From: Sanderia malayensis | Taxonomy: Eukaryota; Cnidaria; Scyphozoa; Semaeostomeae; Pelagiidae | DNA length: 64,000 nt | Reading direction: 5' to 3' | NCBI GenBank assembly: GCA_013076295.1 | Contig: RQOL01000466.1 | Span: 5,933,080-5,997,079, forward strand | Shown here: positions 1 to 10,168 of the stretch, one piece after another | Position numbering within the stretch: the first letter of the stretch is position 1 | How the letters are laid out: every line of letters starts with the position of its first letter | The notes under the pieces: generated by a model | Database searches by the model: none | The model's input: only the letters and a program-made list of their open reading frames with translations | Told to the model about the DNA's origin: nothing | Translations under genes and position numbers: made by a program

Positions 1-1296
1 GCTTGGCGATAACGATATCCTTAAATTATTAGAAGGGTTTGGAGAATGTGAAGTTATTAGTGAAGATGTGGAGAGAAATTTTGTAAGATTCTTTGAACTA
101 AATTGCTAGAATGGACTAAAAGAAGAAACTACATCAAAGCCAGGGTAAGATTATACAACCAAAACGAAATCTAAATCAGAGAAAGCGGGCGGGCCCGCTA
201 GGCAAGATCTCACTGGAGCACTACCGAGATCTCGGCAAGCGGGGTGGAAACTTCCCATATGAACACTCCATCCCGCTTGCCGGGCCAGAAACGTGCCAAC
301 TGCGTGACAAATATCATGTTACTGTTTCTATCCCGGCCGCGGGACAGAATTTTCTCATGAACAGAATTTACATCTGTCTCGCTTAGTGAGGTGGCCCGGC
401 AAGCGGGCTCATATGAACAGGCCCTAAAAGAGTAACGGTCGGTAGAAACATAATGAACAGTGGCTACGCGCTGATTCTGAGATATCTGTTGTGCCTGTAT
501 GGCATGAAGGTATGCATATTGCAACTTATCTACAATTAAAATTAAAAGTAAATCTTCGCAAAACCAATAGTGCTTCAAAACATGTTTTCGGGTAATCAGC
601 TACCACCGTTTGGGAAAGATGGTAGAAAGCGAAAAAGAAAGGAGGCCAATGAAAACAACGAAATTGGGTTTGAAAACGACACGGAACTTAATTATATCTT
701 TTTTGGGGATTCTAGCGATGATGAAGGCAGTACTGATAGCGATGACGGTGAATGGGCCTAATTTTACATGTCATTACAATGCGAAATAGTTTAAAAAGTA
801 CATCATTTGAACTTTAGTCCATTCTGATGACGTCATTACAAAAATTTCAAGAGCTCATATTTTTTTCTATATAGCGTTTATGGCCCTAGTGTTTATACGT
901 TTTTTGCTTGGTTTAAACTGCTCTTTCGATTGATACTAATTTTGCTGAAATTTGATTAAAAAATATTTTATTGACCCGAAGATATGACGTAGGCAATAAC
1001 ATGACCCCCGGTTCGAAAATTTTTTGTCCCCTGGCGGATTTTGAAACCCAAGCCCCCCAGTAACATGTCTCAAAAAACAGATTTCCGGTTACCCTGATTG
1101 ATTCTTATAAGAATTTCCCTGGCTATTAATGACTAATTTTACTGACTAATATCTTATTGCCTAATTTCCTACCTCGGAATCAAAACGAGGTTTTTACGTA
1201 AATCACATAGTTTCTTAAGGCTAAAATAACATGAGTTCAAACAAACACTATAAAAAGGACAAAACAAAGGGATGCCATTGAGACCGCGTGTGGAGA
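1..1296. other. Left edge: BEL LTR remnant and a small inverted-repeat fragment
   Basis: No convincing gene is seen. The part just left of 1306 should be the LTR of the - strand BEL element, because that LTR starts at 1306 and runs leftward; its far end could not be placed. At 180-427 there is a GC-rich patch in which the motif CCCGCTTGCCGGGCC (273-287) returns inverted (392-406), ending in a TGAACAGGCCC-like terminus typical of MITE ends. A 63-codon + strand ORF at 570-761, with an acidic Asp/Ser-rich tail, is unrecognised and may be chance. Confidence 0.4.
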
Positions 1297-3006
1297 TTCC
1301 CCGACATACCCCCCTCCTTGACCCAGGTTATGGGTCAAGCATGAGCTTGGACTTCCAGCGCGCGTCCTTGGCTGCAACACGGCTAGACTGGCGTCGACTC
1401 TCATTCTGCTTTCCAACATTCGACTCACCATCCTGCGTTGCAGACTGTTTCTCTCCATTCATATTACAAGAGTCGTTGCACGAAATCTCCAAAGGGTAAA
1501 GTCGCTGAAGGGATCTATTAAGAACAATCGGCTCACCTCTCTCATACTTACGAACTTTCGCGCCCATGGGCTCTCTATCCTTCCCATATATTATCTCTTC
1601 CACGATCGCAACCTTCCACTGTCCCCGCTTGACATTGTCCTCTTGTAGCAGTACAATATCTCCTTTTTCACAGGAACAGTCTCAGAGTTGCTCATCTTGT
1701 GGAACTCTCTCAAATCTGTCAGATATTCCTTCCTCCACCGGTTCCAGAAATGAGAAAATTTTTTCGTTAGATACAAAAATCGTTTACATATTTTATCATC
1801 AGATTCATCAGATTCACTATGTGGGTCTATGCCCTCTGATAAGGATGAGAATCGGTGTCCATATAGTAGATGGGAGGGTGTCAAGGCATCTCCCAGTTCG
1901 TCGTACAGATAGGTCAAGGGTCTGGAATTCAAGGTACTCTCTACCTCGGTTAAGATAGTACTAAGTTCATCAAATGATAATCGGGCATTCCCTAGAACCT
2001 TTCTAAGACAACGTTTGACACTACCTACCATCCTTTCAAAATACCCTCCCCACCAAGGTGAGAGGGGTAAATTCAATTTCCACTTTATCCGGTGATGATT
2101 TAAGAATCCTTGGAAGGTGTGGTCAAATTTCAGTTTCTTCAATAAATTGTATGCAGCCTTGAACGTAAGTGCATTGTCTGTATTGATAAGTCTGGGGGTA
2201 CCCCTCCTTGCACAGAACCTTCTCAAGCAATTCACAAACGTGGATGTTTGCAAGTCCAAAATCAACTCCAGGTGCACTGCCCTGGTCACACAGCACGTGA
2301 AGAGAGTTATGTAAACCTTTACCATCTCACCTGTACTGTTCTTCACGTATAACGGACCTGCAAAATCCACGCCTGTATTGCTGAATGGTAAAATTTCAGT
2401 TACTCTAAAATTCGGCAATTCGGTGGTGGGAAGTGGCTTAAAGGCTTTCCCTTCTAGCCTCTTACATATCTGGCACTTCCCTACCACTCGCTTAAGTTGC
2501 TGCCTTCCTCGAGGTACCCAGAACCTTCCTCTCGATTCAGTTAATGTTGACCTGAGCTTATTGTGGTGCACTCTAGCATGGCAATCATAAATCACGAGAT
2601 CAGTAAAAGCATTTCGCTTAGGAAGAAGTATTGGGTGTTTCCTTCTGTACTCAAAATCAGCATTTCCCAATCTCCTCTTGCACACCAACTGTCCAACCTC
2701 ATTCACTACTCCCAATTGCACTAACAACTTTTTGAATTCATTACTCCCTCTTAATGATTCTTTGGCATCCTTGATCCAAATTCTCTCTGCCCTCTCCATC
2801 TCCTCCACTTCTAAGGCTCCTAATTTTGCTCTTCTCCCTGCCTTCCGCTCTCTCAAGTTTGCAATAAATCTCTGCACATAAGCAGTCGCTCTGAGCAGCT
2901 TAGACAATGTGCTATGTCTATCTATCTTGACTACTTCATTCACTCCTGCCAGTAGTATATATACATGGTGCTGTTTAGAGGTACTCGTCCAAGGTTGAGT
3001 GCACAC
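1297..3006 (-). mobile_element. BEL/Pao retrotransposon fragment (BEL-1), 3' half
   Basis: This is the 3' part of a BEL/Pao LTR retrotransposon: the end of pol, a polypurine tract (minus-strand AAGGAGGGGGG at about 1309-1319) and an LTR start (minus-strand TGTCGGGGAATC from 1306 leftward). The 5' side is cut off at about 2970-3006, where BEL similarity stops. It lies directly left of the virus-like block. The LTR length was not determined. Confidence 0.75.
1328..3006 (-). pseudogene. BEL pol C-terminal fragment (integrase plus C-terminal domain), frameshifted
   Basis: The protein starts with the linker of BEL pol (KLLRATAYVQRF), followed by a zinc-binding region (CQICKR), then the integrase core with GVDFAGP, NTDNALTF and WWGGYFERMVG, which carry the D, D and E of the catalytic triad. 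The last part, NRWRKEYLTDLREFH, is the C-terminal domain found in BEL polyproteins. The frame is lost near 1660 in an A-rich stretch. The remaining C-terminus (WKVAIVEEIIYG... to LYPLEIS) is read in another frame down to a stop at 1328. Protease, reverse transcriptase and RNase H are missing, so this is a dead 5'-truncated copy. Confidence 0.85.
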
Positions 3007-3291
3007 TAATTGCTACGGTATGGAGGCTGCATGGGAGAGAGGTTAGCGGGAAATTGACGTCATATTGGCGGGAAAGTTGGAGATGACATCATGATGGTGC
3101 AATGGAATGTGCACTGCGAGGCAGGTCCGCTAGGTGGGCGCAGGCGCAAGGAATGCTGGGAAAAGATAGGAGAATTTGTAAATTGATCAGTAAACAATGT
3201 TTTTTCATAGATAAAACATGAAATATACAGGTATTAATAATATCAATACAAAATAAGTAGAAAGCATGTGAAAATGTTTTTGTAGGAGTTC
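3007..3291. other. Spacer between BEL-1 and the virus-like block
   Basis: No gene is recognised in these 285 bases. The composition changes here from BEL sequence to AT-rich sequence before the GC-rich viral ORFs begin. A Polinton or virus end could lie here, but no terminal inverted repeat partner is visible because the other side of the block ends in an assembly gap. Confidence 0.4.
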
Positions 3292-3655
3292 TTATTGTAT
3301 GCTGCACAATGGACCTTTCTTACCGCCAAATATTCCACGTCCGCTTATGCGACGATGTCTTGCATGTATTGCATGGCGAGCTCTTCTTTGTCTCTTTCTG
3401 GTTGCACGACGAGTTCTTTGTAGTGCAGAGCGCCTGCGGAGGAAGTTCTGCATGCGTGTCAAGGATCGATAATAGTCATGACGATGATGCTGAGTTGTTT
3501 CAAAGCCACCTAGCTAATCTTCGATAGGGTTTTGACGCTCCACGTCCTCGTATGCGACGGCGATGTCTGCGATGTCTGCGATGATGTCTACGATGTCTGT
3601 GTTTTCCAAAGCCTAGTAGGGATGTGGCTATTTTCAAAAGCGGTCCAAATACCAT
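3292..3655 (-). pseudogene. Very small, highly basic protein with hydrophobic N-terminus, frame-broken
   Basis: Two short - strand ORFs abut: 3500-3655 (51 codons) starts MVFGPLLKIATSLLGFGKHR and turns into an Arg/His run; 3292-3453 (53 codons) continues the Arg-rich character and ends with GRGIFGGKKG. The matching composition suggests one gene broken by a frameshift near 3460-3500. It is the last - strand gene of the block, just downstream of the secreted-protein gene. The layout of a hydrophobic N-terminus followed by a DNA-binding-like tail recalls small virion core or membrane-active peptides of adenovirus-like viruses, but no family is proven. LLGF|G and IFGG|K fit the known adenain cleavage pattern. 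Confidence 0.4.
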
Positions 3656-3677
3656 TATAGGTTGAGTTGTTGAGTTG

Positions 3678-4805
3678 TTAGTGATGAAGTGTGCGTTTAT
3701 AATAAGTAGGCGAAAAAGCGGTAGGTAATTGGGCAGCTAGTAGTCGTGGCGGTGCGGGCAGAAGAGGTTTTTCAGTTTGCAGAATTCGACGGCTTCCGGC
3801 TCGTCGAGGTGACAGGCTTTGGTGATGTCGCGACACGACTGTTTGGTAAAGGAGGTGGCGAGTTTTGTGTTTGCCTTTGCAGAAGATGTTGTAGGTGACG
3901 CAGGCGAGCCAGTGGTGGGTCTTTTCACACGTGACTTTGAGAATGTCGCACTTGACGTTGTTGACCTGGGCGAGTGCGAGGATGGACTGTTGTTGGTTGA
4001 CGGTGCCGTCTTCGTTGCGGACGACGTATTTGTTCGAGACCGTGCAGGTGCGGCTTGGAGCGGATGGGCTGTTGTTGTTGTTCGTTGTCGTCGGTGTCGT
4101 CGGTGTCGTCAGTTTCGCTGCTGCTGCCGCACGACGAGTCGAAGGTGCGCAGGTCGATGTCGGCGAGGTTCTGCGAGTGCTGGTCGAGGTGGGCGGTGTG
4201 TGCGCTGTTCTGTGCGGGGTAGCTGTGGAAGAGCAGCATGAACACTTTGTCCATGTAGGTGCGAGGGCGGCTTCGAGCCACTCGAGTTCGGGTCGTTGGC
4301 TGCTGGTGGTGGTGCTGGTGGTGCTCTCGTTGAAGTATTTGGTGTCGTCCGTGTAGACGTAGAGGATGATGTGCTTGCCGATGCAGGGTTTGTTCCAGTA
4401 CCAGCGGACGCGCAGCACGTTGTTGTAGGTGCCGGTGCGAAGCAGCATCGGTGCTATCGTGTACGCGTCGGCCGCGTTGTTCGTCCACACTTCCATGAGG
4501 TGCACGGTGTGTTGGTCGTTGGACGACGGTGACATTGGTGGCAGCGCTGGTCCTCCTCCAGTTGCATCGTTGCCGCCACCGCCACCGCTGTCGTTGCCAT
4601 CATCCGTTGTTGCTGCTGCCGCGTGGCTGAGCAAGAGCATGTTGCTGGTGCTTGCAGAGTAGAGGAGAAAGAAGAAAACACTCGATATTGCGAATAGCAG
4701 CATGTTGTTGTTGTTGTTGTTACGACGGAGACACGAAAGTGCTAGTGCTAACATCATGATTATACACGGTGCGAGATAGAAAAAAAAGCAAATCAGCAGG
4801 TGCAA
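3678..4805 (-). pseudogene. Putative secreted or membrane-anchored Cys-rich protein of the viral block, frame-broken
   Basis: The N-terminus has two hydrophobic stretches (roughly residues 1-26 and 34-60), so a signal peptide or signal anchor is likely. Next comes a Gly/Asp/Asn linker and a beta-rich-looking part (LRVRWYWNKPC, HIILYVYTDDTKYFNES) with a possible N-glycosylation site. The C-terminal third is Cys-rich (CDILKVTCEKTHHWLACV). Between about 4060 and 4290 the meaningful reading lies in a second frame, and after about 3870 in a third, so at least three frame changes separate the pieces. No known family is recognised. Position and topology would fit a virion surface or host-contact protein, which is inference only. 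Confidence 0.4.
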
Positions 4806-4848
4806 TGTGCAGCATATATGTATATATGTAATTATCAGCCGAAAAAAT

Positions 4849-6233
4849 TCACAACTGTTTGTGTGTTCTTTTTAGACGTGGCTTTCCAAAGCGTACGGTT
4901 TTCTCAGTGGTGCTCGTCTCAGGTCGTTTCATCGGCCGAAACTTGTGCAGTGTTGGTGCGTGTGACGAATAGCGTGTGGTAGATTCGTCTTTGGTGTTTT
5001 TGTTGTTGTGCTTGCTCTTCTCCTTGACAACGCCGGTTTGGTTAGGTGCGAATGTATGGGGATCGTGTTGATGCTTTCCGGTGCTGTTAAAGTGAAAAAG
5101 TCGTGCAGGCTTTGGGTTGCTGCTACGGCCTTTTGGTGACACTGGCTGAGTTTACTGAAGAGCTTGAAGTAGTCGTGACGTGTAGAGCACAATTCTGCTT
5201 GGTACGACAGGCAGGCGGTCAGGATTTCGTTGGCTTCGGCTTCTAGGAATTCTACTGAGGCGTTTGGCATGAAGGCCAGGAGGGTGCTCATGTGGGTGGG
5301 TCCTTCGTGAAGTAGATCGCGAAACTCCTGCATTTTTTTCAGTATTTTCTGGTCGTGTTCGAATTGGGCGGGAAGTGTTTCGCTGTAGGTGATGGCGTTT
5401 TTTTGATGGTTGTTTTTCCACATGGCGAGGTAGGTGGTGAGTGTTGCCATCATTTGTGATGTGTAACCGTAGAGTTTGGTTCGGATTTTGTTCATGTGGG
5501 CGTTTTGGGTGTCGACAGCGTCGTTCAGTTCTCGTAACGGATGCTGTAGGTCGGCGAAAGCCGTTCTGGTTTCTTGGAAACGATACAGCAGACTGTTGGT
5601 TGAGTCCTGCTCGGTAGGCGTGACGTTGAACAGTTTGGTGAAGCTGTCCTGTATTTGGTACAGTTCTTGTTGGCATTGGAGCAGGTCCGAGTTCACTGCG
5701 TGCTTGTTCAACAGGAGACAGGAGATCGACTGCAGCTCGTGCTCGTGTTCGGTTTGCAGCTCGAGTAGGTTTCGTTTTTGATTCCTGTCCATTGTATCAA
5801 GTTCTGCCTCGAGTCTTGCCTTGTGTCTCTTTTGGAGTATTTCTAGTTTGATTTGGAGTTCGCGGATGAGGGCGTCCTTTTTTTTGTCGTTGTCATCATC
5901 GTCCGCGTCAGAACTTTCAATGATAACATCGCTGTTGTCACTCTGTTCTTCTTCTTCTTCTTCTTCTTCTTGATTATCGTTGCAGCTGCAGGCAGAGTTG
6001 TCGTCCGTCGTCGTCGTCGTCTGTCGTCGTGGGGGTGGCGGTGGTGATGGTGTGATGGTTTGGTCGGTGGTGCTTGCAGTCGAGGCTTCTCGAAATGCTT
6101 GCTCTAGGTTTCTCTTCGTGTTTGGTGGGGTGGAAAATTCTTTTTTTGTTTCTTCATCGTTGTCGTCGTCGTCGTTGTTGTCGTCGTCGTCGTCGTTGTT
6201 TCCTTGCAAGAGCGGTTGTTTTTCGACGTCCAT
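4849..6233 (-). CDS. Acidic, coiled-coil protein of the viral block (unknown function)
   Basis: The open frame 4929-6233 gives 434 codons. The N-terminus starts MDVEKQPLLQG and then runs into poly-Asp/Asn and Glu tracts encoded by GTC/GTT and TTC triplet repeats on the + strand. From about residue 110 a long Lys/Glu/Leu/Gln helix-rich region (IRELQIKLEILQKRHKARLE) predicts a coiled coil. Near 5095 the frame looks shifted, because a better Lys/Thr-rich tail continues in another frame to a stop near 4849. The gene is divergent from the + strand gene at 6613, with the A/T-rich tandem array between them. No family is recognised. Confidence 0.45.
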
Positions 6234-6352
6234 TTTGTTGTCCTTGTCCTTGTTCTTGTTGTGTGAATGAACAGCAGACGGCAGTGGTGTGTGTGTGTTG
6301 TGTGCGCGTGTCGTTTATATAGGAGTTGGTGATTGAATGGAGATGTTGTTGT

Positions 6353-6575
6353 TCTATTGAATTTTTTTGTTGTATCATTGAAAATTTTTTGTTGTATCAT
6401 TGAAATTTTTTGTTGTATCATTGAAATTTTTTGTTGTATCATTGAAATTTTTTGTTGTATCATTGAAATTTTTTGTTGTATCATTGAATTTTTTGTTGTA
6501 TCATTGAATTTTTTGTTGTATCATTGAATTTTTTGTTGTATCATTGAATTTTTTGTTGTATCATTGAATTTTTGT
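6353..6575. repeat. A/T-rich 20-22 bp tandem array between divergent viral genes
   Basis: The unit ATTGAAATTTTTTGTTGTATC recurs about ten times plus a partial copy. Early units are 21-22 bp and the last four are 20 bp, having lost one T or A. The array occupies the space between the - strand gene starting at 6233 and the + strand gene starting at 6613. That is where a bidirectional promoter, enhancer or replication origin would be expected. On the - strand the 21-bp units are open and read MIQQKIS repeatedly, but frame changes in the 20-bp units argue against coding. Confidence 0.9.
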
Positions 6576-6612
6576 GTTGTAAATGCGTGCGGATGGTGTG
6601 TTGTTTCAGTAG

Positions 6613-7601
6613 TTGAGTTTGGTTGATGAGATGGGTGGTCGTGGTGCTCGAAAACGATTTTCTGCTGCTGCTGTTGGTCATCGCGATGGTTATGGGCAAG
6701 GAGTGCAACAAGGACAGGTGGTAGAGATTGGGAAATTCTTGAAAGCTAAAGATGTATATGCACCATTTTTTATGTATTGTAAAGAGTTGGCTTGTATGGC
6801 GGGTATCTCTGCAGGGGCCATGACGAAGAGACCGGAGGCCGATCAGGGATGGCAGGACGTGGCTACGAAGATGTACTATAAACAATTGTGTTTGAACCTG
6901 AAGCAGGATATTAAAGAGTATGGAGTGGCGTTTGCTGTCCTGAAAAAAGGAAGTTTTTGGTGTCAAATCGAGTTGGAGGGAGACAAAAAAAAAAAAAGCA
7001 AGATGAGCAAGATGAGCAGGAGGAGGAGGAGGAGCAGCAGGGCGAGCAGCAGCAGCAGGAGCAGAAGGTGAAGTTGGCCAAGCTTCCTATGTCGTTTTTG
7101 TCGCCAGAAGAGCGGCAGGAGTGTTTGCGGTTGCGGGAAGAGGCGAAGGAGCAGAGGGAGGAGGCAAGACAGAAGGCGAAAGAGCACTGGTTGCAGTTGC
7201 AAGAAAAGAAAAAGAGGATGGACGAGGAGCGGCTAAGTGGTGGTTTTGCTGCTGCTTATCTGGCTAAGCTAAGGGAGCAAGAGGAGCAGCAGGAGCAGCA
7301 GCAGCAGGAACAAGAGAAGGCGTTGAAGGCGAAGTGGCCGACGCAAAGACCTGAGGGTTTTCAGTGGCCGACGACGTCGACGTCTATGTCGCTTCTACCG
7401 CCCGGGGGGGAGGTGCAGCTGTTGCCGCCTGATCACTTCTCGGCGAGAAGACGTCTCGGACTGGACGGTTTGTCCGAATATGAATTGTTGGCGCGTTCGT
7501 ATGGCTTGGCTGCTGGTTTTGAAGTATGTGATCGTCCTGATGATGATAATTTTGATGATTTTGATTTGGATGATGATGATGATGACAAGGATGAACGTTA
7601 G
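6613..7601 (+). pseudogene. Viral-block + strand gene: unknown N-domain, Gln/Glu-rich helix and acidic tail, frame break at poly-A
   Basis: The first part (6613 to about 6985) encodes a folded-looking domain of about 120 residues (KAKDVYAPFFMYCKELACMA, then a Trp/Lys/Tyr-containing stretch). A run of about 13 A residues at 6985-6997 shifts the frame. The reading then continues as a Gln/Glu/Arg-rich helix, a proline/serine region (PMSFLSPEERQ; RPEGFQWPTT) and a strongly acidic DDD-rich tail ending at 7601. The A-run could be a sequencing error, a true mutation or a slippery site. The gene is the only + strand gene of the block and is convergent with the protease gene. The family is unknown; a DNA-binding or regulatory role is speculation. 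Confidence 0.45.
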
Positions 7602-7607
7602 AGTAGT

Positions 7608-7717
7608 TTTATTATTGTTGTTGTTGTTGTATGTGAGGAAAAAAAAATGAAACGTGATATTTTTTTTTTTGTCTGTTGTCATTTTTTTTTTTACAATCTA
7701 TGTTACATAAAAATAAA
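7608..7717. terminator. Overlapping convergent poly(A) signals
   Basis: TTTATT at 7608-7613 is AATAAA on the - strand and serves the - strand protease gene. AATAAA at 7712-7717 serves the + strand gene ending at 7601. Poly-T tracts lie between them. The two genes would end in overlapping 3' regions, a compact arrangement usual in DNA viruses. Confidence 0.5.
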
Positions 7718-7739
7718 AAACAAAGAATAGAAAAACTAA

Positions 7740-8453
7740 CTATTTGAAAATGTCCGGATCGGGAAAGTTGAACAGGTGCAGGAAGCGCGTTCGTACGCGT
7801 TTGTCGTTGCTGACGAGGGCATCTTTTTGCTTTCGGCGGCTGTCGGGTCGGACGCGGTAGAAGTTGTTCTCGGGATCGTACCAGAAGTTGTAGCCGGACA
7901 CGCGAGGCTGGTGGGTGCGACAGATCGCGAAGAGGAACAGGACCGAGTACTCGCCGCAAACGTTCGTGTCGTCCGATTGGATTTGCCACGGGAAGTAGAC
8001 GGTCGCGTGCTGTGCGGCGTCGAGCGCTTGCGTGCGCTGGGCCAGTCGGTAGTTCTGCGGCGTGAACGTCTGCGTCGACAGGCACTCGTCGAGACTCTGC
8101 AGTCGGTGGTCGCGGCGCAGGTACGAGAACGAGAGCATGTGTTCGGCGAACGATTTGAACGCGTCGGACGGCTGTCGACCGTACGAGTCGAAGAAGAAGG
8201 CGTTGTGATCGTGATCGAAGTAGAGCGCCTGCCAGTGTCGTCCGCCGTTCTTGTGCGTGCCCGTGTTCATGATGTAGGCGAGCGGAAAGTGGTGGATGTT
8301 TCGCTGTAGCAGCGACGTGACGAGGAAGTCGCGAAAGCTGCCGAGATTGGCGAGGATTTTTGCGATGTCGTCCTCGGCAATGACGCCGGCGTAGATGCGT
8401 GCGAGGTGATAGGGATCCTTTCGGATGCACTCGGCAATCTGTTTGTTGTTCAT
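7740..8453 (-). CDS. Adenain-like cysteine protease (adenovirus/Polinton type)
   Basis: The 237-residue protein matches the plan of adenovirus-type maturation proteases. A His in GRHWQALYF (about residue 72) is followed by a conserved acidic block, FFFDSYG (about 86-92), then a Cys in NVCGEYSVLFLF (about 165). This gives the expected His-Asp/Glu-Cys order and a size close to the family norm of a little over 200 residues. In viruses of this group the enzyme cleaves capsid and core precursors inside the particle after (M/I/L)xGG or (M/I/L)xGx-G. The frame is fully open from MNNKQIAE to the stop. It lies 7 bases downstream of the capsid candidate on the same strand, as protease follows hexon in adenoviruses. 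This is the best-supported viral gene here. Confidence 0.8.
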   Translation of the reverse strand: MNNKQIAECIRKDPYHLARIYAGVIAEDDIAKILANLGSFRDFLVTSLLQRNIHHFPLAYIMNTGTHKNGGRHWQALYFDHDHNAFFFDSYGRQPSDAFKSFAEHMLSFSYLRRDHRLQSLDECLSTQTFTPQNYRLAQRTQALDAAQHATVYFPWQIQSDDTNVCGEYSVLFLFAICRTHQPRVSGYNFWYDPENNFYRVRPDSRRKQKDALVSNDKRVRTRFLHLFNFPDPDIFK

Positions 8454-8460
8454 GATGATA

Positions 8461-10143
8461 TTAATTGTAGTAGTCTTTTGCGATTTGTCCGTTGGGCGAG
8501 ACGCTGAATTTTCGCTTGTCGTATTTGTGCACTTGAATGTCGTGTTGAAGAGGTAGCGTGCCGTTGTTTGGCACTTTCAGGTAGAGTGACAGTCCGGCGC
8601 TGCGTGGTCTTCGCTCAGTCTTTGGTTCTGTTGCACGTGAAGGTGAGCGTGTCGGCATACTGCGAGTAGCCCGAGTGGTGACGAGGAAGTCGTCGCGTGT
8701 GACGAGCGGATTGTTCAGGTCGGGATTGATCGTTTCGCGGAGGGCGTCGTAGGCTTCGCTTTGCGTCTTGAGTCTGACTTTGCGTATGTTCGAGGAGTTG
8801 ATGAGAAAGATCCATTCGCCTGTGAAATCCATCGAGCGGTACGGATTGAGGGTAATCTCACCGAGGCGAGCTCGACGATTGCGCAACTGGAACGAGGTTT
8901 TGTCGGGCAGTTTGTCCTGGGAGATGTTCAGTTTGAATTCGGAGACGCCGGTTTGAGGCGTGATGATGTCTATGCTGTGGTGGGTGAAGGGGAATTCGTC
9001 CGGCGATTCGTTGGTGAATTTCGATATGTACTCGGCGGCTCGTTCGGGCACCAGGGACATGGTGGTGTATTCGATTTTCATTTCTTCGATCGAGATGTAG
9101 CAGCTGCTGGCGTACGTGAATGATCGGGGTTGGTCGGCCTGTTGGGCTGCACCGTTCGTGGTGCACATGAGGTAGTAGGCTGGTTCGTGACGTTGGAGAT
9201 GAGTTCGAGTTTGTTGCTCGCGTTGAAGGGCACTTGGGATTTGTTCAGTGGCAGGTTGAGTCGGAATTGGTTCGCACGTGGCTCCGTGGTAGTAGAGAGA
9301 GCAGAGTCGAGCGCGAGCCGGGTTGGCCGTGTTCGTGGGAGGATCTGCTGCGGCCGTGCCCCAGCATTTCGTTTCGTTCAAGAAGCCGGGCGTCTCTTTG
9401 AAGAAGCCCTTTTTGGTGAGATCGCCGTTTTGGTAGACGTCGGTCGGGGTACAGTTCACCGTCTCTTCGTAGTCGATTTCGCTGTAGAAGGCGATGGTTT
9501 CGTCGTTCTGGTTGTTGATGCGCGAGTTGATGTGCTTGAACAGACTCGGTCCGACGTTGTTGATGGGGCTGATGTTTTTTGGTAGCCGGCCAGTGGTGCG
9601 GCCGCTTCACGCGGTGCCGTTGTGTTCCATGCGAGTTTTCATTTTCACGATCATGTTGCGCGTGTCTATGAAGAGTCCGGGCTCCTGGCTGAACGTGAAC
9701 TGGATGAGTTTGTTGTTCTTGGGAGCTTGATTCGTCGACGGGTACAGTTCTTCGATGCTGGCGTTTTGAATGAAGTGGTAGGCGTCGTTTCGAGTTGAAA
9801 AGTTCCACAGTTCGGAGCCGGGTTCGCCTCGACCGAGCCGTCGGGCATCGAGTTTTTTATAGGTCGGCAGTCGGGCGTTGGCGAAACGGCTTTGGAACTG
9901 GTCGATGATGTCGACGCGTTTCTGCGGATTCAGTACGGCCGGTGTCATGCCGCTGCCGTGCAGCGTGCCGAGCGTCGTGTCTCGGTCAATGTCGACGAAT
10001 GGCGTGTGTTTTTTGGACGGCGGCGGGGACGACGCTGGTGATTTCAGGTTGACATTTTGCAAGAGTCGGAGACTGTTCTGTTGCGATGCGATTTTTTTTC
10101 GTTTCTTTTTGTTCAGGGATGCTGTTGTAGTTGTTGGTGGCAT
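8461..10143 (-). pseudogene. Hexon-like major capsid protein candidate, internal stop
   Basis: One frame of about 560 codons runs from MPPTTTTASLNKKKRKK to the stop at 8461, interrupted by an in-frame TGA at 9607-9609. The segment NNKLIQFTFSQEPGLFIDTR, then VGPSLFKHINSRI and TKKGFFKETPGFLNE, follows the pattern of jelly-roll capsid proteins of Polinton/adintovirus elements as I know them. Around 9180-9290 the protein-like reading moves to another frame and back, so a pair of small indels is likely. The later part (DFTGEWIFLINSSNIRKV) is again beta-rich. The position directly before the protease supports the capsid call. An alternative is a minor capsid protein. Structure prediction would decide. 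Confidence 0.6.
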
Positions 10144-10168
10144 GTTGCTGCTGTTGCTGCTGCTGCTG

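Noticed and set aside
3819..4356. Long + strand ORFs opposite the secreted-protein gene
   Set aside because: Val/Arg/Gly-rich low-complexity translations made by GTT/GTC triplet repeats; they are complements of the - strand gene.
6104..6484. Protein of MIQQKIS repeats on the - strand
   Set aside because: An open frame only because 21-bp units contain no stop; 20-bp units break it and it overlaps the start of the acidic protein gene.
6353..6575. CRISPR-like array
   Set aside because: The units are contiguous with no unique spacers, and the context is eukaryotic.
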